Origin: Coriolopsis trogii
Taxonomy: Eukaryota; Basidiomycota; Agaricomycetes; Polyporales; Polyporaceae
Direction of reading: 5' to 3'
Assembly (NCBI GenBank): GCA_020543525.1
Contig: JAHYIO010000006.1
Location: forward strand, 1,302,001 to 1,366,000
Length of the DNA stretch: 64,000 bases
Shown: piece by piece, positions 48,472 to 59,738 of the stretch
Numbering within the stretch: position 1 is the first letter of the stretch
Layout of the letters: every line of letters begins with the position of its first letter
Notes under the pieces: generated by a model
Told to the model about the DNA's origin: nothing
The model's input: the letters and a program-made list of their open reading frames with translations, nothing else
Database searches by the model: none
Program-made: the position numbers and the translations under genes

Positions 48472-49901
48472 CCTGTGGGGAAGAGGTCGCGAGGAGTAGG
48501 GTTGGGAGCCAAGCTGGGCAGTGTGCGGGCCATGATGGCTGGGGTTCTTAAAGCCTGACGCGTGCCCAGAGCTCTGGATCCCTGAATGTGAGCAATGTGG
48601 TCGGGGACAGCTGCTTTGACCATGTTGGGCGACGGGGAGAGGGTGAGCAGTGACGAGCCAGACACACAGAGTATTTCACCAGAGTAAGTGATCTTCCCGC
48701 GCCCCTCTCAGATCTAGCCCACGTGATCAGGTCTTCAGTGAAGACCTGGGTCCGAGTTGGGCGAGGCGAGCGACTCGCAACTCGCGGTGCGACTCGCCGT
48801 GACTGATCATGGCCTCTGATTGGACGAAGCACCACTTGTGAGCGCTCTCCCTCTGACTGGGCGCCCATGACGAAATTGGGTGATGCCAGAATGAGCGAGA
48901 GAGCTCTTGGGTGACCGACTCGCGAGCCGGCTCGCAACTCGCATCGATCGAACTCGATCTGACGAGTTGATCCGAGTTGCACAACTCGCCTCGCCTCACC
49001 TCGCCTCGCGGCAACACTAGTCTTCACACTTGTTGCCCTCTCTGGGATGTGCCACTCCCAGAGGGCCTTGGGCTGTCCTCGTGCAGTGTCCATTGTCCAG
49101 TCGCTTTGTCTACTCCATGCTTTGTCCACTCAAGTCGTCTGATTACGCCCTTCTGAATATCTTCCAGATCTCAGACGACAGCCGGCATCAGTCAACTTCG
49201 TCCCAACACAAGGTGACTACAGACCAAAGTAGGGGTGTGCGTGCTTCACCGCCGTTTTCCGTCCCCGTCATCGACCAGGCAAAGGCGCGTCCGCTCGGAG
49301 GTGCCCGACTGCGTCCGTTTATCGACGACCACGCCGCGAGGGCGTACTAAGCGGTACGCGACTACGATGTGTTTTCAATGAGCCCTCTGCACTTTGCACC
49401 ACATAGAGGTGAGTGCGTACGCCGTACACCGTCTGTCATACCTCGGGACCGGGGAGCAATTAGGTGAGTCTTTCCACTCACGCACACCTTTCCCGAGGTA
49501 AGTACTCCCATTCATCCGGCCAACTTGTTGTCTGCTCATGAAGGCGAGATAACGTCAGCCTAGTTGCTAGTCGGTGTGCACTTGGGCGCGCTGCAACATC
49601 CCCTCAAAGAGCATCCTCCGTCGACGACACACCGCTCTCGTCGGGACCACGAAGAGGTTAGCACCCGGGCGTGCTCCTCGGTGCGAGTTTGCCTGACCGT
49701 GGAAGCGTTCGCAAGCTGCACAGCTCAATCCTCTTGTGCCTTTGATCACGAGGGGACAGAGGCTGATGTCACCTGAAGTACCCATCCGGCACTCTGTCCC
49801 CGAGCTCGGCGACAGCGTGCATCTGCATCTGTATGTTCGCATATATAATCCGTTCATTGTGGTATCGTCTCTGCCTCTTCTACATCCTCTACTTCCCACT
49901 C
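48472..49901. other. Spacer with repeat segment and SDR promoter
   Basis: No supported gene. It contains the ACTCGC-rich segment (48739-49030), a nested hairpin near 49441-49498 (CCTCGGGA pairing with TCCCGAGG), and a TATATAA box at 49842-49848 lying 54 bp before the SDR start codon. Confidence 0.35.
48739..49030. repeat. ACTCGC-rich segment with inverted ends, possible small MITE
   Basis: The ends read GTGAAGAC on the left and GTCTTCAC on the right, about 290 bp apart. Inside, GGGCGAGGCGAG-type sequence near the left end is mirrored by CTCGCCTCGCCTCACCTCGC near the right end, and GACTCGCAACTCGC units recur. No coding potential and no clear target duplication. Confidence 0.4.
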
Positions 49902-51192
49902 ATGGCTGACACCGTTCTCCACGATTTGACGTCCAGCAACCTGTTCGATATGACAGGCGTCGTCGCCGTGGTCACAGGCGGAGGGACGGTCAGTGTTCTC
50001 TCTCGCAGAGTACGAGCTTGACTCATTGTGTCCCATGTGCAGGGAATTGGACTTATGATCACTACCACTCTCCTCGCGAACGGCGCGAGCGTATACATAA
50101 TCGGTCCGAAGCAGGCTGATCTTGACAAGCGAGTACTGCGATGCCGATCGGCATATTCTCAGGCTCACATGGATCATTCAGGATTGCCGATATCTACAAC
50201 GAAGCGGCCGCCAAAACTAACAAGCCGGGCAGAATCTATGGCATCGAGGGAGACGTACGCAGGAAGGTGAGTACAAGTCGGCTTGTCAGTCTGAATCAGA
50301 GCTCGCGCTAACATCAATGTCGCCTCTGAAGTCGGAAGCTCTCCGTCTCGCAGAAGAAGTCGGCAAGCGAGAGCAGCACATAACCGTGCTCTTCAACAAC
50401 GCAGGGTAAGTGCTCTCCCTTCCCTCTGATGCTCGGACGACCTCGCTGAGCATGTGTCAAGAGTGATCGCGGGAAACACCAAACCGCCCGCAGAAGCCAC
50501 TGCAGAAGCCTTCCGCAAAGCCTATTTTGACAGAGTGTCAGAGGACGACTTCGATAACACCCTCCGGACGAACGCAGTCGGGCCCTATTGGCTCACTTTC
50601 GCCTTCTTGCCTCTGCTCGAGAAGTGGAAGCACAGTCCCGGGGGAGCGAGGTTCGCCCCGCAGATCATCATGACCTCCAGCGTCAACTTGTGGAGCAAGG
50701 TCAGACGACTGCAACGAACATACTGCCGGTCTCCAACAGGCTGACCATGCCCTTGACCTTAGGACCCAGTGACGGCAGGCGGCTCTTTCCCGTACATGTA
50801 CTCCAAGTCTGCGATCGGACAGGCGACGGCCGCGTTGGCGCACGAACTCCTCCCGCTGGGCATCCGCGTGAACGGGATCGCTCCGGGGCTCTTCATCACC
50901 GAGCTAACCTCCCCAGGCGCCCTAAACGAGCTAGGACAGTCGAGAACGCCCGGAGGCAAAACGTACGAGTTCGAGGTGCCGTTGTCGCGTCCGCCGGAGG
51001 ACGGACAGCCGCCTGCGGGAAGAAACAAGGATATGGGCGCGTTGATTTTGTTCCTTGTTGCGAACTGGTTTGTGGATGGGGAGACTGTGTTGATTGACGG
51101 GGGTGTGAGTGCCTATGCTTCTCTCTGAGATATGCGACCCATTTGCTGATCTGTTGCTGAAGACGATGCTCAGACACCCGTCTTCGCATTAA
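49902..51192 (+). CDS. Short-chain dehydrogenase/reductase (tandem copy 1)
   Basis: Seven exons: 49902-49988, 50043-50128, 50182-50266, 50332-50405, 50462-50699, 50763-51104 and 51163-51192; 313 residues. Classical SDR with cofactor motif TGGGTGIG, NNAG, the catalytic Ser in IIMTSSVN and the YxxxK pair in FPYMYSKSAIG; the end reads DGGTMLRHPSSH. It would oxidise or reduce an alcohol/carbonyl with NAD(P)H; substrate unknown. The second intron seems to start with GC (GACAA|GCGAGT), where the tandem copy has a normal GT. A TATATAA box precedes it. It is duplicated at 51759. Confidence 0.85.
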
Positions 51193-51758
51193 GCGACCCC
51201 GAATGCTTGTATTCGTGTCGACACTGCTGTAGTTCTTAATGCTCATTCTCTGTCACGACTATCAGGCCGCAACGCGTCCTGCAACGACGGAGTCGACGCC
51301 GCGTATATGCAAGAGGTGAAGAGGAGGCACTATCCAGTCAGCATGGTGAGACACATTTCAGCCACCTTCATCCAGGATACCCCGCTCATGGCATGGCAGG
51401 AAAAACGTCTCTCGTTTCAGTGAACAGAGGGTCGCACCACACAGCGCCTTCTACGTGTATGGCGCACTAACAAGTTGTATATCCCGTCGGAACTCCGATC
51501 GGGTCTGCGCCCACGGATGAGGCTTCTCGAAGCAGGAGTGCTCGCTCGTGGAAGCACTCATCTGCTGTAGCGCCAGACGTTTCTTCGGCCTGGGCCCGTC
51601 TTAGCTCACGAAGAACATGAGATGATGTCACGTTTGTGTCTGGTTCGGCGACGTGCGAACTGGATGAGAACAGGAGTTCCGCTCGTATATAAGGCCTGTT
51701 GTGAGCAACGCCACTCCAGAAGACCTATCCCCTTCTCTTCATTCCTTTCGTCGTCGCT

Positions 51759-53049
51759 ATGGCCGAAGCTGTCCTACACGAGCTGACATCGAGCAATCTC
51801 TTCGATTTGACAGGTGTTGTCGCCGTCGTCACTGGAGGAGGAACGGTGAGTACTGAACAGTATACATCGATGGACATGGACTGAGTATGTACATATAGGG
51901 CATCGGATTGATGATGGCCACTACCCTCCTCGCGAACGGGGCGAGTGTGTATATCATCGGCCCTAAACAGGCTGATCTGGACAGGTATGCAAAGGACCGT
52001 CTCTCGGGTGACGGATCATTGACTACAGGGGATTACTGAGCCCAGAATCGCCAAAATATACAACGACGCGGCTGAAAAGAGCAACAAACCAGGCAGGATC
52101 TATGGGATCGAGGGAGATATACGCAAGAAGGTTCTAATTTGATTGTCCTTATCGAAAGCGTTCACACTAAATTCTATCTCCTTACAGTCCGAAGCCATCC
52201 GACTCGCCGAAGAGGTCGGGAAGCGAGAACAACATATCACCGTGCTGTTCAACAATGCTGGGTGAGTGTGTGCTCTTCGTGCGAAGCCCCATTTCCGCTG
52301 CGCTGACGGCGATACCTATCAGAGTCTTATCCGGTAGTTTCAAGCCGCCTGCTGCCACCACCGCCGCAGCATTCCGCGAGGCCTACTTTGACGCGATAAC
52401 GGAGGACGACTTCGAGTACAACTTGAAGACGAACGCCGTTGGGCCTTACTGGCTCACCTTCGCATTCCTCCCTCTGCTCGAGAAGTGGAAGCAGAGTCCG
52501 GGTGCGTCTAGGTTCGCCCCACAGATCATCATGACCTCCAGTATGAACGGCTGGACTAAGGTAAGTCACTTCGGCCTCGACCGTGACCTAAGAGCTTACC
52601 ATCATGCGCATTAGGACCCAGAAACCGCAGGCAACTCGTTCCCGTACATGTACTCGAAGTCTGCCATTGGACATGCGACTGCTTCGCTCGCGCATGAGCT
52701 CCTCCCGCTAGGCATACGCGTGAACGGGATCGCCCCTGGGCTTTTTGTCACCGAGATGAGCGCGCCAGGGACGATGAACGAACTCGGGCAGTCGAGCATG
52801 GACCCAGACAAACGTTATGGTTTCCAGGTGCCGGTGTCTCGCCCGCCTGAAGCTGGGCAGCCGGCGGCGGGGAAGAACAAGGACATGGGCGCGTTGGTGT
52901 TGTTCTTGGTGTCGAATTGGTTCGTGGATGGGGAGACTGTGCTGATCGACGGTGGTGTGAGTAGGCCATGTCTTCAGATTGCGCATTCAGCGACGTACTG
53001 ACGGATACTCGCATTGCAGACTTTGCTCAAGCACCCATCCTCGTACTAA
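51759..53049 (+). CDS. Short-chain dehydrogenase/reductase (tandem copy 2)
   Basis: Same exon layout as the gene at 49902, starting MAEAVLHELTSSNLFDLTGV and ending DGGTLLKHPSSY at 53049. The cofactor motif TGGGTGIG spans the first intron, followed by NNAG, IIMTSSMN and the YxxxK site in FPYMYSKSAIG. All catalytic residues are present. The second intron has a regular GTATGC donor, in contrast to copy 1. A TATATAAG box at 51686-51693 sits 66 bp upstream of the start. The pair arose by tandem duplication; differences cluster in the middle region around TEDDFEYN, which may affect substrate choice. Confidence 0.87.
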
Positions 53050-55587
53050 TCGAGTGCAAACAATCGAATTCTTGTATCAATACTGTTGTAATGCCTGACA
53101 TTATATGGACACACGTTACCAAGCAGGTTTCGTCTCTTCCCTGTCTCTCCCTCAACGTTCAATCCTCGCAATCTCATCTACATCTGGACTCTTGACCATA
53201 TAATGTTTGACTTATCTCCTCAGTGGCTGGAAACTCTGCGGTTACACGAAAACTCATAAGGCCGACTCTCAAGCTTGTCCCAATTCGCCCTACATCGACC
53301 CTCGACCTCGTCCAGCAAAGGGACTCGAAGGTTGCGTTACACGGCGCGCATGTGTCGCTGAGGCAAATGCAAGCTTTGCGGCTGTATCGGCTTTGGGGTC
53401 TCTATCGATCCAAACAAGATTGAGCATTTACAAACACAACGCCTGTCGAGATCGGAGAGACGTACCTATCAGCCCCGAAGATGTCGGCACCTGGGCTTGA
53501 ATCAGAATCCAAAGTGAGCTTTCTTTCCATGATCACTATGATCTCCTGTATATCTCTCCAATGCTGTGACACCGTCAGTTATCCATGTTCTCGAAACTGG
53601 ACATGGAGATGGAACACCCACTGGCTGAGACTGCGGAAGCTTTACTCGCACGGCGGACGCCGCCTTCATGTCCTGAAAGACGGGGGCTGGGATGAAGTAC
53701 ACGGGAGAGCTCCATACGCGGTCATCGGCATTCATGTTGTACTGTACGCTGCTCGTGGTCACCGTGGATATATGCGCCGTCAGGTGTTTTGCGAATCTGT
53801 GGGCAAGTAGGCAATTGTGTTCTCTCGTCCTCGGTGCCTACAGAGAGTCCTCATATACGATCATTCGTGCGCCCGCGCATGTTCCTGATACCAGAGCCCA
53901 ACGACGACAGTGCTCGATCATTGTCTTGTACCAACCCAATCCAGTTCGCCTTGTTGTCTTACTCGGCTATCTTCCATGGGTGTTGAAGGTACTGTCGTCA
54001 AGGTATTCTTGTTCACTATGAGCCACAGTTAAACAATAGGTCTATGGGCAAATTTTGATCCGAGCTGTCTCGCCAATGGAGCAGCGAATATGAACTTCGT
54101 GGCGATCGCCGACCTACATATATGTGTGGGTGGCTACACCAGCAACGCTCGACCTGAATTGCTTCGTGTGTGGTATGACCACGTCCGCCGGCCGCGGGCA
54201 CCTGCTTGCGCACTGCACAGGTCGAGTCGTACATATACGCGACGCTAACTTGTGCAACGCGTGCATGTACAATGATACTGCTCTGCTTCGCGCTGTGCCA
54301 GTCTCATCGGGCCTCGACGCATATACGATCCAGCTCTGCGTCGAGCAGGCGAGCAAACCGAACCCCATATCGTTCGCCGCTTGGTGAAGGCATGCGCGAG
54401 CAGTCTTGGAGCGTGCCTGTCGATGACGCCTAAGTATATCCCCTTCCCGGACGGGTTGCGATGGCAGTTGGACTGGGAATCATTGACTTGAAGAGCATGG
54501 GGAAAAGGCTCAATAGCGGGAGAGCATGTTGACGTCGTCTTTGTCAGAGCGTGAGCTAGTCTCGTCATCACTCAAGTGCAGCCTGCGCACCTAACGCACC
54601 ATCGCGATACTACATGGTTCGCGCTATTCGATGCAGTATGATGATTTGGTCAGTAACCTCACCGTGGGTATGTCGGACGTCTTGTCCCGTCGAAAGGTGA
54701 CTTTGGCTACACAGCTGTGTCAAAGTTCAAGTAGATTTTTTAGGAAGAAAGCCCTCGCACAGACTTTCGATACGAGTAGCCAGAGATACTGACGCTATAA
54801 CCAGTCGACAGAGATTGGATTGTCCGCTGCTCTTGAGAGAAGCACGTGTTGTGCGAGATGTATTCTGCTTCTCGCCCGATCATCCTCAGCCTTGTGGCTC
54901 CAGCTTTGTCGCCGTTTCCTGCCGCACAGAAGGCAATCAATTTTTTGATGCAATTGTCTATGAGGATTCTGCCAAAGAGAAAGCTAAAAGCCACGAAGGG
55001 GATCATTGTTCCCAATGGTGTATGCCGCTTAGAGGCAGGGTCCGTCACGGTGACCGCGCATCCAACGAGGACGTGACGGGAGACCTTGTAGAAGCTGCAC
55101 ACACAACCATTGTGGTGGCCATATCATAGTTTGAGGCAGGCTCCAACACCAGTGCCAATACTACAGGGCGCGCCGCGCCAGCCTGGCCCCTGGCACCAGA
55201 GTCGTGCATTGACTTGAGTAGAACTTTGCATTCTGACATTTTCTACTGTGAATAATGCGGCCATCGACTGCTAGGACAACCCAGTGGAACAGAGTCTGGA
55301 GTCCTAACCAGCCGCGGATGTCATGAATCATGATGGTTCGCTAGAAGCATTACCGCAAGCCACAGGTGGCAGTGCAAAGTGCCACAAAGGAGCGTAGAGA
55401 CGCCCATGTGCACCAGATTAGGCAGGCGGTCAACAATGGGGAAGTTGAACTTGACTCTCGACCACGTCCATAACCAAGCACACGTTGCGGCCACAACCCA
55501 CACAGATCGAATCTCAAATCTCCAACATAGCTCTATAAAAACCCCTCAACTATGGCTGTCGTGATCCCAAGCTCACGCAGTCTTGCA
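53050..55587. other. Gene-poor stretch
   Basis: 2.5 kb with only short, unrelated frames on both strands; none carries a domain I recognise. A TATAAAA box at 55534-55540 lies 48 bp before the preferred kinase start at 55588. No tRNA or repeat seen. Confidence 0.35.
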
Positions 55588-58251
55588 ATGTCTTCCAACG
55601 AGCCTCCGAGTCCACGTACGCCACCCCATGCGGGTCAGAGCGGTGGTGAGGATGGACAGGAGATATCTAAGGTCAGCATGGGCAACTGTATGTCCATCAG
55701 TAGTTTGGGAAATCTATTATGTTGTCTTATTTGCCCAAATAAGACAAGTAAGACGCTATAAGCCGTAAGCTCCAGCACAGCCACCGGTGGCAAATAAGAC
55801 ACACACCAGCGCCCGACTTGTTCCATTCATAGCAGCATGGCACAATGACGGAACCTCACGAAACTTGGTGCGTCAATGCGGCCATATACTTCAAGACTCT
55901 CCACCAATTTTGGTGGCATTTCGCCCACAGACACTTTGGTGGCGGGCGTCACATTCTGGCAGGGGAGTAAAATAAGACAAATAAGCAAATAACAAATTTC
56001 CCGAACTACTGATGTCGTTTCCCTTTGTTCTTTCTTCGTACAAGCGTCCCTGCCTTCCCCTCCCTATTAACTGGAAAACTCTTGCAGCATATCCCGATGC
56101 CGCATCTACCACTGTTGACAAGGACTTCGCCTCCAAACACCTGTGCAACCCGGAGGGCTTTGTCGTTACGAAGGAAATGCGAAAAGAGGTCTTGAAGATT
56201 AGGAACGCCGGCAAGGTAGAATCCAGCATGTACCAACCAGCAGCAGCCGCCTTAACGCTTCTGAGTGAAGCGATCTACGGTGCGTTGTGACTTCGCATCC
56301 TCATCCTCATTCATATCTGAATACGTGACATTCTAGGCAAATTGTCCAAGAAGCAGCAGGAACTTCACCGCAAGCGCCATCAGCTTCCCGAACGCGCCCC
56401 AGGACACCTCGTCTTCATTGATCACCATAAATGTGCCCCCACTCACTTCCCTAACGAGGCTCTTTGTTCCGTCACTGATGCACCCGACCTCGTTGGCGTC
56501 TACGACGTCAAGAAATACACCACAAAGGACGGGGTTTACAAGGGTGTCCCTCATCATCACATTGAAGCGATTGTCGAAGCCAAACCTGCTGGCCGAGGCG
56601 GTGGTAGAGCTCAAGCAGCGAGTTACGCGTATCGGCACCATCAGGCTCATCCGGACCATCCAATGGTCTATTGTCTGGTCATCAAGCCGCAGTGGTATCA
56701 GGTGATCTTATCTTCTCCTTCAGGTGTAGACGCCTCGCCAGAGACTCCTTGGGACGACCTCTCTCTTCTTGCTGCGTACATTCACTCCCATTACTGCCCC
56801 TCTCGAGACCACTGCATCGTCGACGAGTCGATCACTTCAAGTCCCGGCCCTACCCCTGATGCGCTGCCCTTTTGGAACGTCAATATTGCGGGCAAGCTGT
56901 ATACTGAGGGGGTCTTCCTGTTCATTGGTGTCCCCTGGGGACGTCGAACGACCGTCTTTCTGATAAAGGACGAAAAGGGGAAACTTGTAGTCCTCAAAGA
57001 GACGTACTTCGACGGTCGCCGGTGATGGAAAGAGGAGGACATTCTGACCTATATCCACCGTGACGGTGACGTGCCAGGCGTGGTCCGTCTGAAGAAGGTG
57101 GAGAACGCAATATCGGGAAGGAGGGCCATTCAATGCGGGAGCGCAGAGGAGCGCACTCTAAGGATCAAAAAGTGTTTGGTTTTCTATGATCGTGGTATAC
57201 GTCTCACCAAGGCCGAGAGCGTTAACGAAGTGTTGGAAGCTATTGTTGGAAGCTATTTACGACACCCTAGAAGGTCAGCGTATCTAACCATTCTCTTAGT
57301 CACGAACAAGGGAATCGCTGACATCCGATGTCCATCAGTGCACCGAATGCTACTTACGTAACGAAGGGTTCTACATCGCGACATGAGTATTTTCAACATA
57401 CACCTTCGCCCTACCTGGGGCGAGACGGGGAAACCTGTGTTCCCTGGTACGCCCCCGTTCATCCGAGACGTACTGGCGGGTGAGGCAAGGTGCGTTGGTT
57501 CAATGCTACGATCGTTACCAGGAGCCGGATCGTCACTCTCGCCATGGGGGTTATCCACTAACACTGGAGGAAGCTGAGCAGGCACCGCCGCCGAAGTTTT
57601 ATCATCGCGCAGAACATGACACTGAGTCCATTTTTTGGACAATGCTGGTGACTCTCCTCCGTCTCAAACCACATGGGGCGCCATTGCAGGAATATGCAGA
57701 CGGCGCCTTGCTTTCAGCATGGAACGTCCTACACAGCCATGGAATCCCAGATCAGGCTTCCGAGCATTCGGAGTCCCAGACGTATTTCTGGAACATCAAG
57801 GTTCAAACCTGGAAGGCTTTTTTTTCCCCCCGAGATGGCAGAAGTCGCCGACTTGCTTTTCCGGATCGCCAAGCATGTTGGGCCTGAATACGCTTACTGG
57901 GAAGGTGAACTCGTGGAGGACCACGTCCACGAAGCCATGCAATGTTTGATTCTCCAGTACCGCGTCGAGCACCGTGATCAGCCAATCCCCGTGGATCCGG
58001 CCGACCTTCGCCCAACCAAGGTGCCTCCAGAGGGAAACAACATGGCAATTATTTCGCCATCCTTCAACATGAGGAACACTACCGAGGGAACACAGAGTGC
58101 GCAGAAGCTCGGGAGCACTGGCTCCGTGCCAGTTGTAGCCTCGGGCTCGAAGCACCAGAGTGAGAGTTATGGCGGTCAAGGTAGCAAGCGTCATAAGGGC
58201 GTATCAGGCAGTGCGGTTCAGTCTCGTGAGGCTGATAGCGAGGAGGAGTGA
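55588..58251 (+). pseudogene. FunK1-type fungal protein kinase gene, broken
   Basis: The start (MSSNEPPSPRTPPHAGQSGG), the region LVFIDHHKCAPTHFPNEALC, the kinase lysine segment KLVVLKETYFDGRR, VPGVVRLKKVEN, the catalytic loop VLHRDMSIFNI (about 57376) and the EHDTESIFWTMLVTLLRLKP block follow the order of FunK1 kinases, a family expanded in mushroom fungi. Breaks: a 320-bp MITE (55695-56014) near the 5' end, a TGA at 57023-57025 inside the kinase core (probably CGA to TGA), and a frame change at the T8C6 run 57818-57831, after which the frame MAEVADLLFRIAKHVGPEYA continues to 58251. A DFD/DFG-type metal-binding motif was not found. Almost certainly inactive unless the reference has errors. 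Confidence 0.7.
55695..56014. mobile_element. 320-bp MITE inside the FunK1 gene
   Basis: Ends CATCAGTAGTTTGGGAAAT and, inverted, ATTTCCCGAACTACTGATG (one mismatch). AATAAGACAA-type motifs lie just inside both ends. There is no coding capacity. A direct repeat ATGTC flanks or overlaps the ends (left 55690-55694, right 56012-56016). Its termini share CATCAG with the 1.62-kb TIR element. Confidence 0.75.
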
Positions 58252-58338
58252 GGGTCTCTTGGTAAGTTCCGCATACGACTCGGAGCTGGGGCTTTTTGCT
58301 GGATAGGTGGCTGTCTTTCAAGTATACGTGTCCCGCCT

Positions 58339-59264
58339 AGTACTCATGGTTACGTAAAGTGTTCGAACGCCTACAGTTAGGCGCTCGTCGTGAACACAGA
58401 GATATTTGTTTGTACTCTCAGCTACTGAGATTAATACTATCATACTGGTATCAAAGTGTTGATGTATCTGTCTTCTACGAGTATGTATAGTATAAACTAT
58501 GATTCAATTGAAGTGTCTGCCTTGACAGCCACAACATGGCATGATGCACCCTGACCAATTGTCAGTCCCCTGGCCATTCTCATATTTGAGATTCTGGCCT
58601 AAAAATATGTGACTGTATTCTTAAGATGCATAAGTACTCTGTAAAATATTCTGATGAATATCCATGGTCATTTGACCAAGTTGTGACACATACAAAGTTG
58701 AAGAGGTGCAGGGACACATGTCCCTATCTGGAATACAGCTGCATCTGTGCCACAGTCTGCTTATGGAATGACCCTACTCTTGACTATTTGAATTCTACTG
58801 TGCTACTGCTAATATATGAGTGAAAGCCAAATGCAAGTCTTAACCCACAGGTCCACAAATGGGGCTTCAGTTTGAACTATGCCAGACATCCCTATGTCTT
58901 TTCCAAATAGAATGAGTCACAACTTGGTCAAATGACCATGGATATTCATCAGAATATTTTATAGAGTACTCATGCATCTTAAGAATACAGTCACATACTT
59001 TTAGGCCAGAATCTCAAATATGAGAATGGCCAGGGGACTGACAATTGGTCAGGGTGCATCATGCCATGTTGTGGCTGTCAAGGCAGACACTTCAATTGAA
59101 TCATAGTTTATACTATACATACTCGTAGAGGACAGATACATCAACACTTTGATACCAGTATGATAGTATTAATCTCAGTAGCTGAGAGTACAAACAAATA
59201 TCTCTGTGTTCGCGACGAGCGCCTAACTGTAGGCGTTCGAACACTTTACGTAACCATGAGTACT
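58339..59264. mobile_element. Foldback element with 349-bp inverted arms
   Basis: Left arm 58339-58687 and right arm 58916-59264 are reverse complements with about five mismatches, around a 228-bp loop. The outer ends read AGTACTCATGGTTACG and CGTAACCATGAGTACT. The loop has a 65-codon frame with no domain. The near-identity of the arms implies a recent origin or arm-to-arm conversion. The palindromic AGTACT at both ends hides any target duplication. Transcription across it would give a long hairpin RNA. Confidence 0.85.
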
Positions 59265-59738
59265 GTCATTTCTGCTTGGTTTTGTCTTCTATCTTTGTGC
59301 TTCAAATGATCACGTATTCGTCTGATGAAGTAATTCGGCCTAAGGGCGAGCTGTGGCATGGCGGCCAGTTCCGATTTGACTCCACGTGAGGAATAGCGGC
59401 TCCCTTCGCGCTAGAGTCCACGATCAGTGATAAAGACAGAGCAACAAGCAATGGGCCGCAATACTTGGTCCTAATGTTCGGTAATAGACATTGTGCTCTA
59501 CGACAGCCTCTCTCTGTAGTCGAAATTAGCCCACGCGGTGTTTGCGACTCTATGCCTTGCTGACTGCAGCACCATCTCCGAGTGGGGGCGTTGGGGCTTG
59601 CATACATGACACATTTGGACACGTGCCACTTAATCATAGATTTCTCTACGAACACAACATATTACTCGATATGTATTCGAGAGCATTCTCGTCAAATCCC
59701 GACTTCATACTTCGCTATCCATCTGCAGGAGCCTACTA
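59265..59738. other. Spacer between the foldback and TIR elements
   Basis: About 470 bp, no gene or repeat recognised. Confidence 0.3.

Noticed and set aside
49441..49498. Nested hairpin CCTCGGGA...TCCCGAGG
   Set aside because: Short stems of this size occur by chance; no terminator or riboswitch role is expected at this place in a fungus.
53200..55130. Several 60-120 codon frames between the SDR pair and the kinase
   Set aside because: They overlap on both strands, have no recognisable motifs and do not splice into a longer product by eye.
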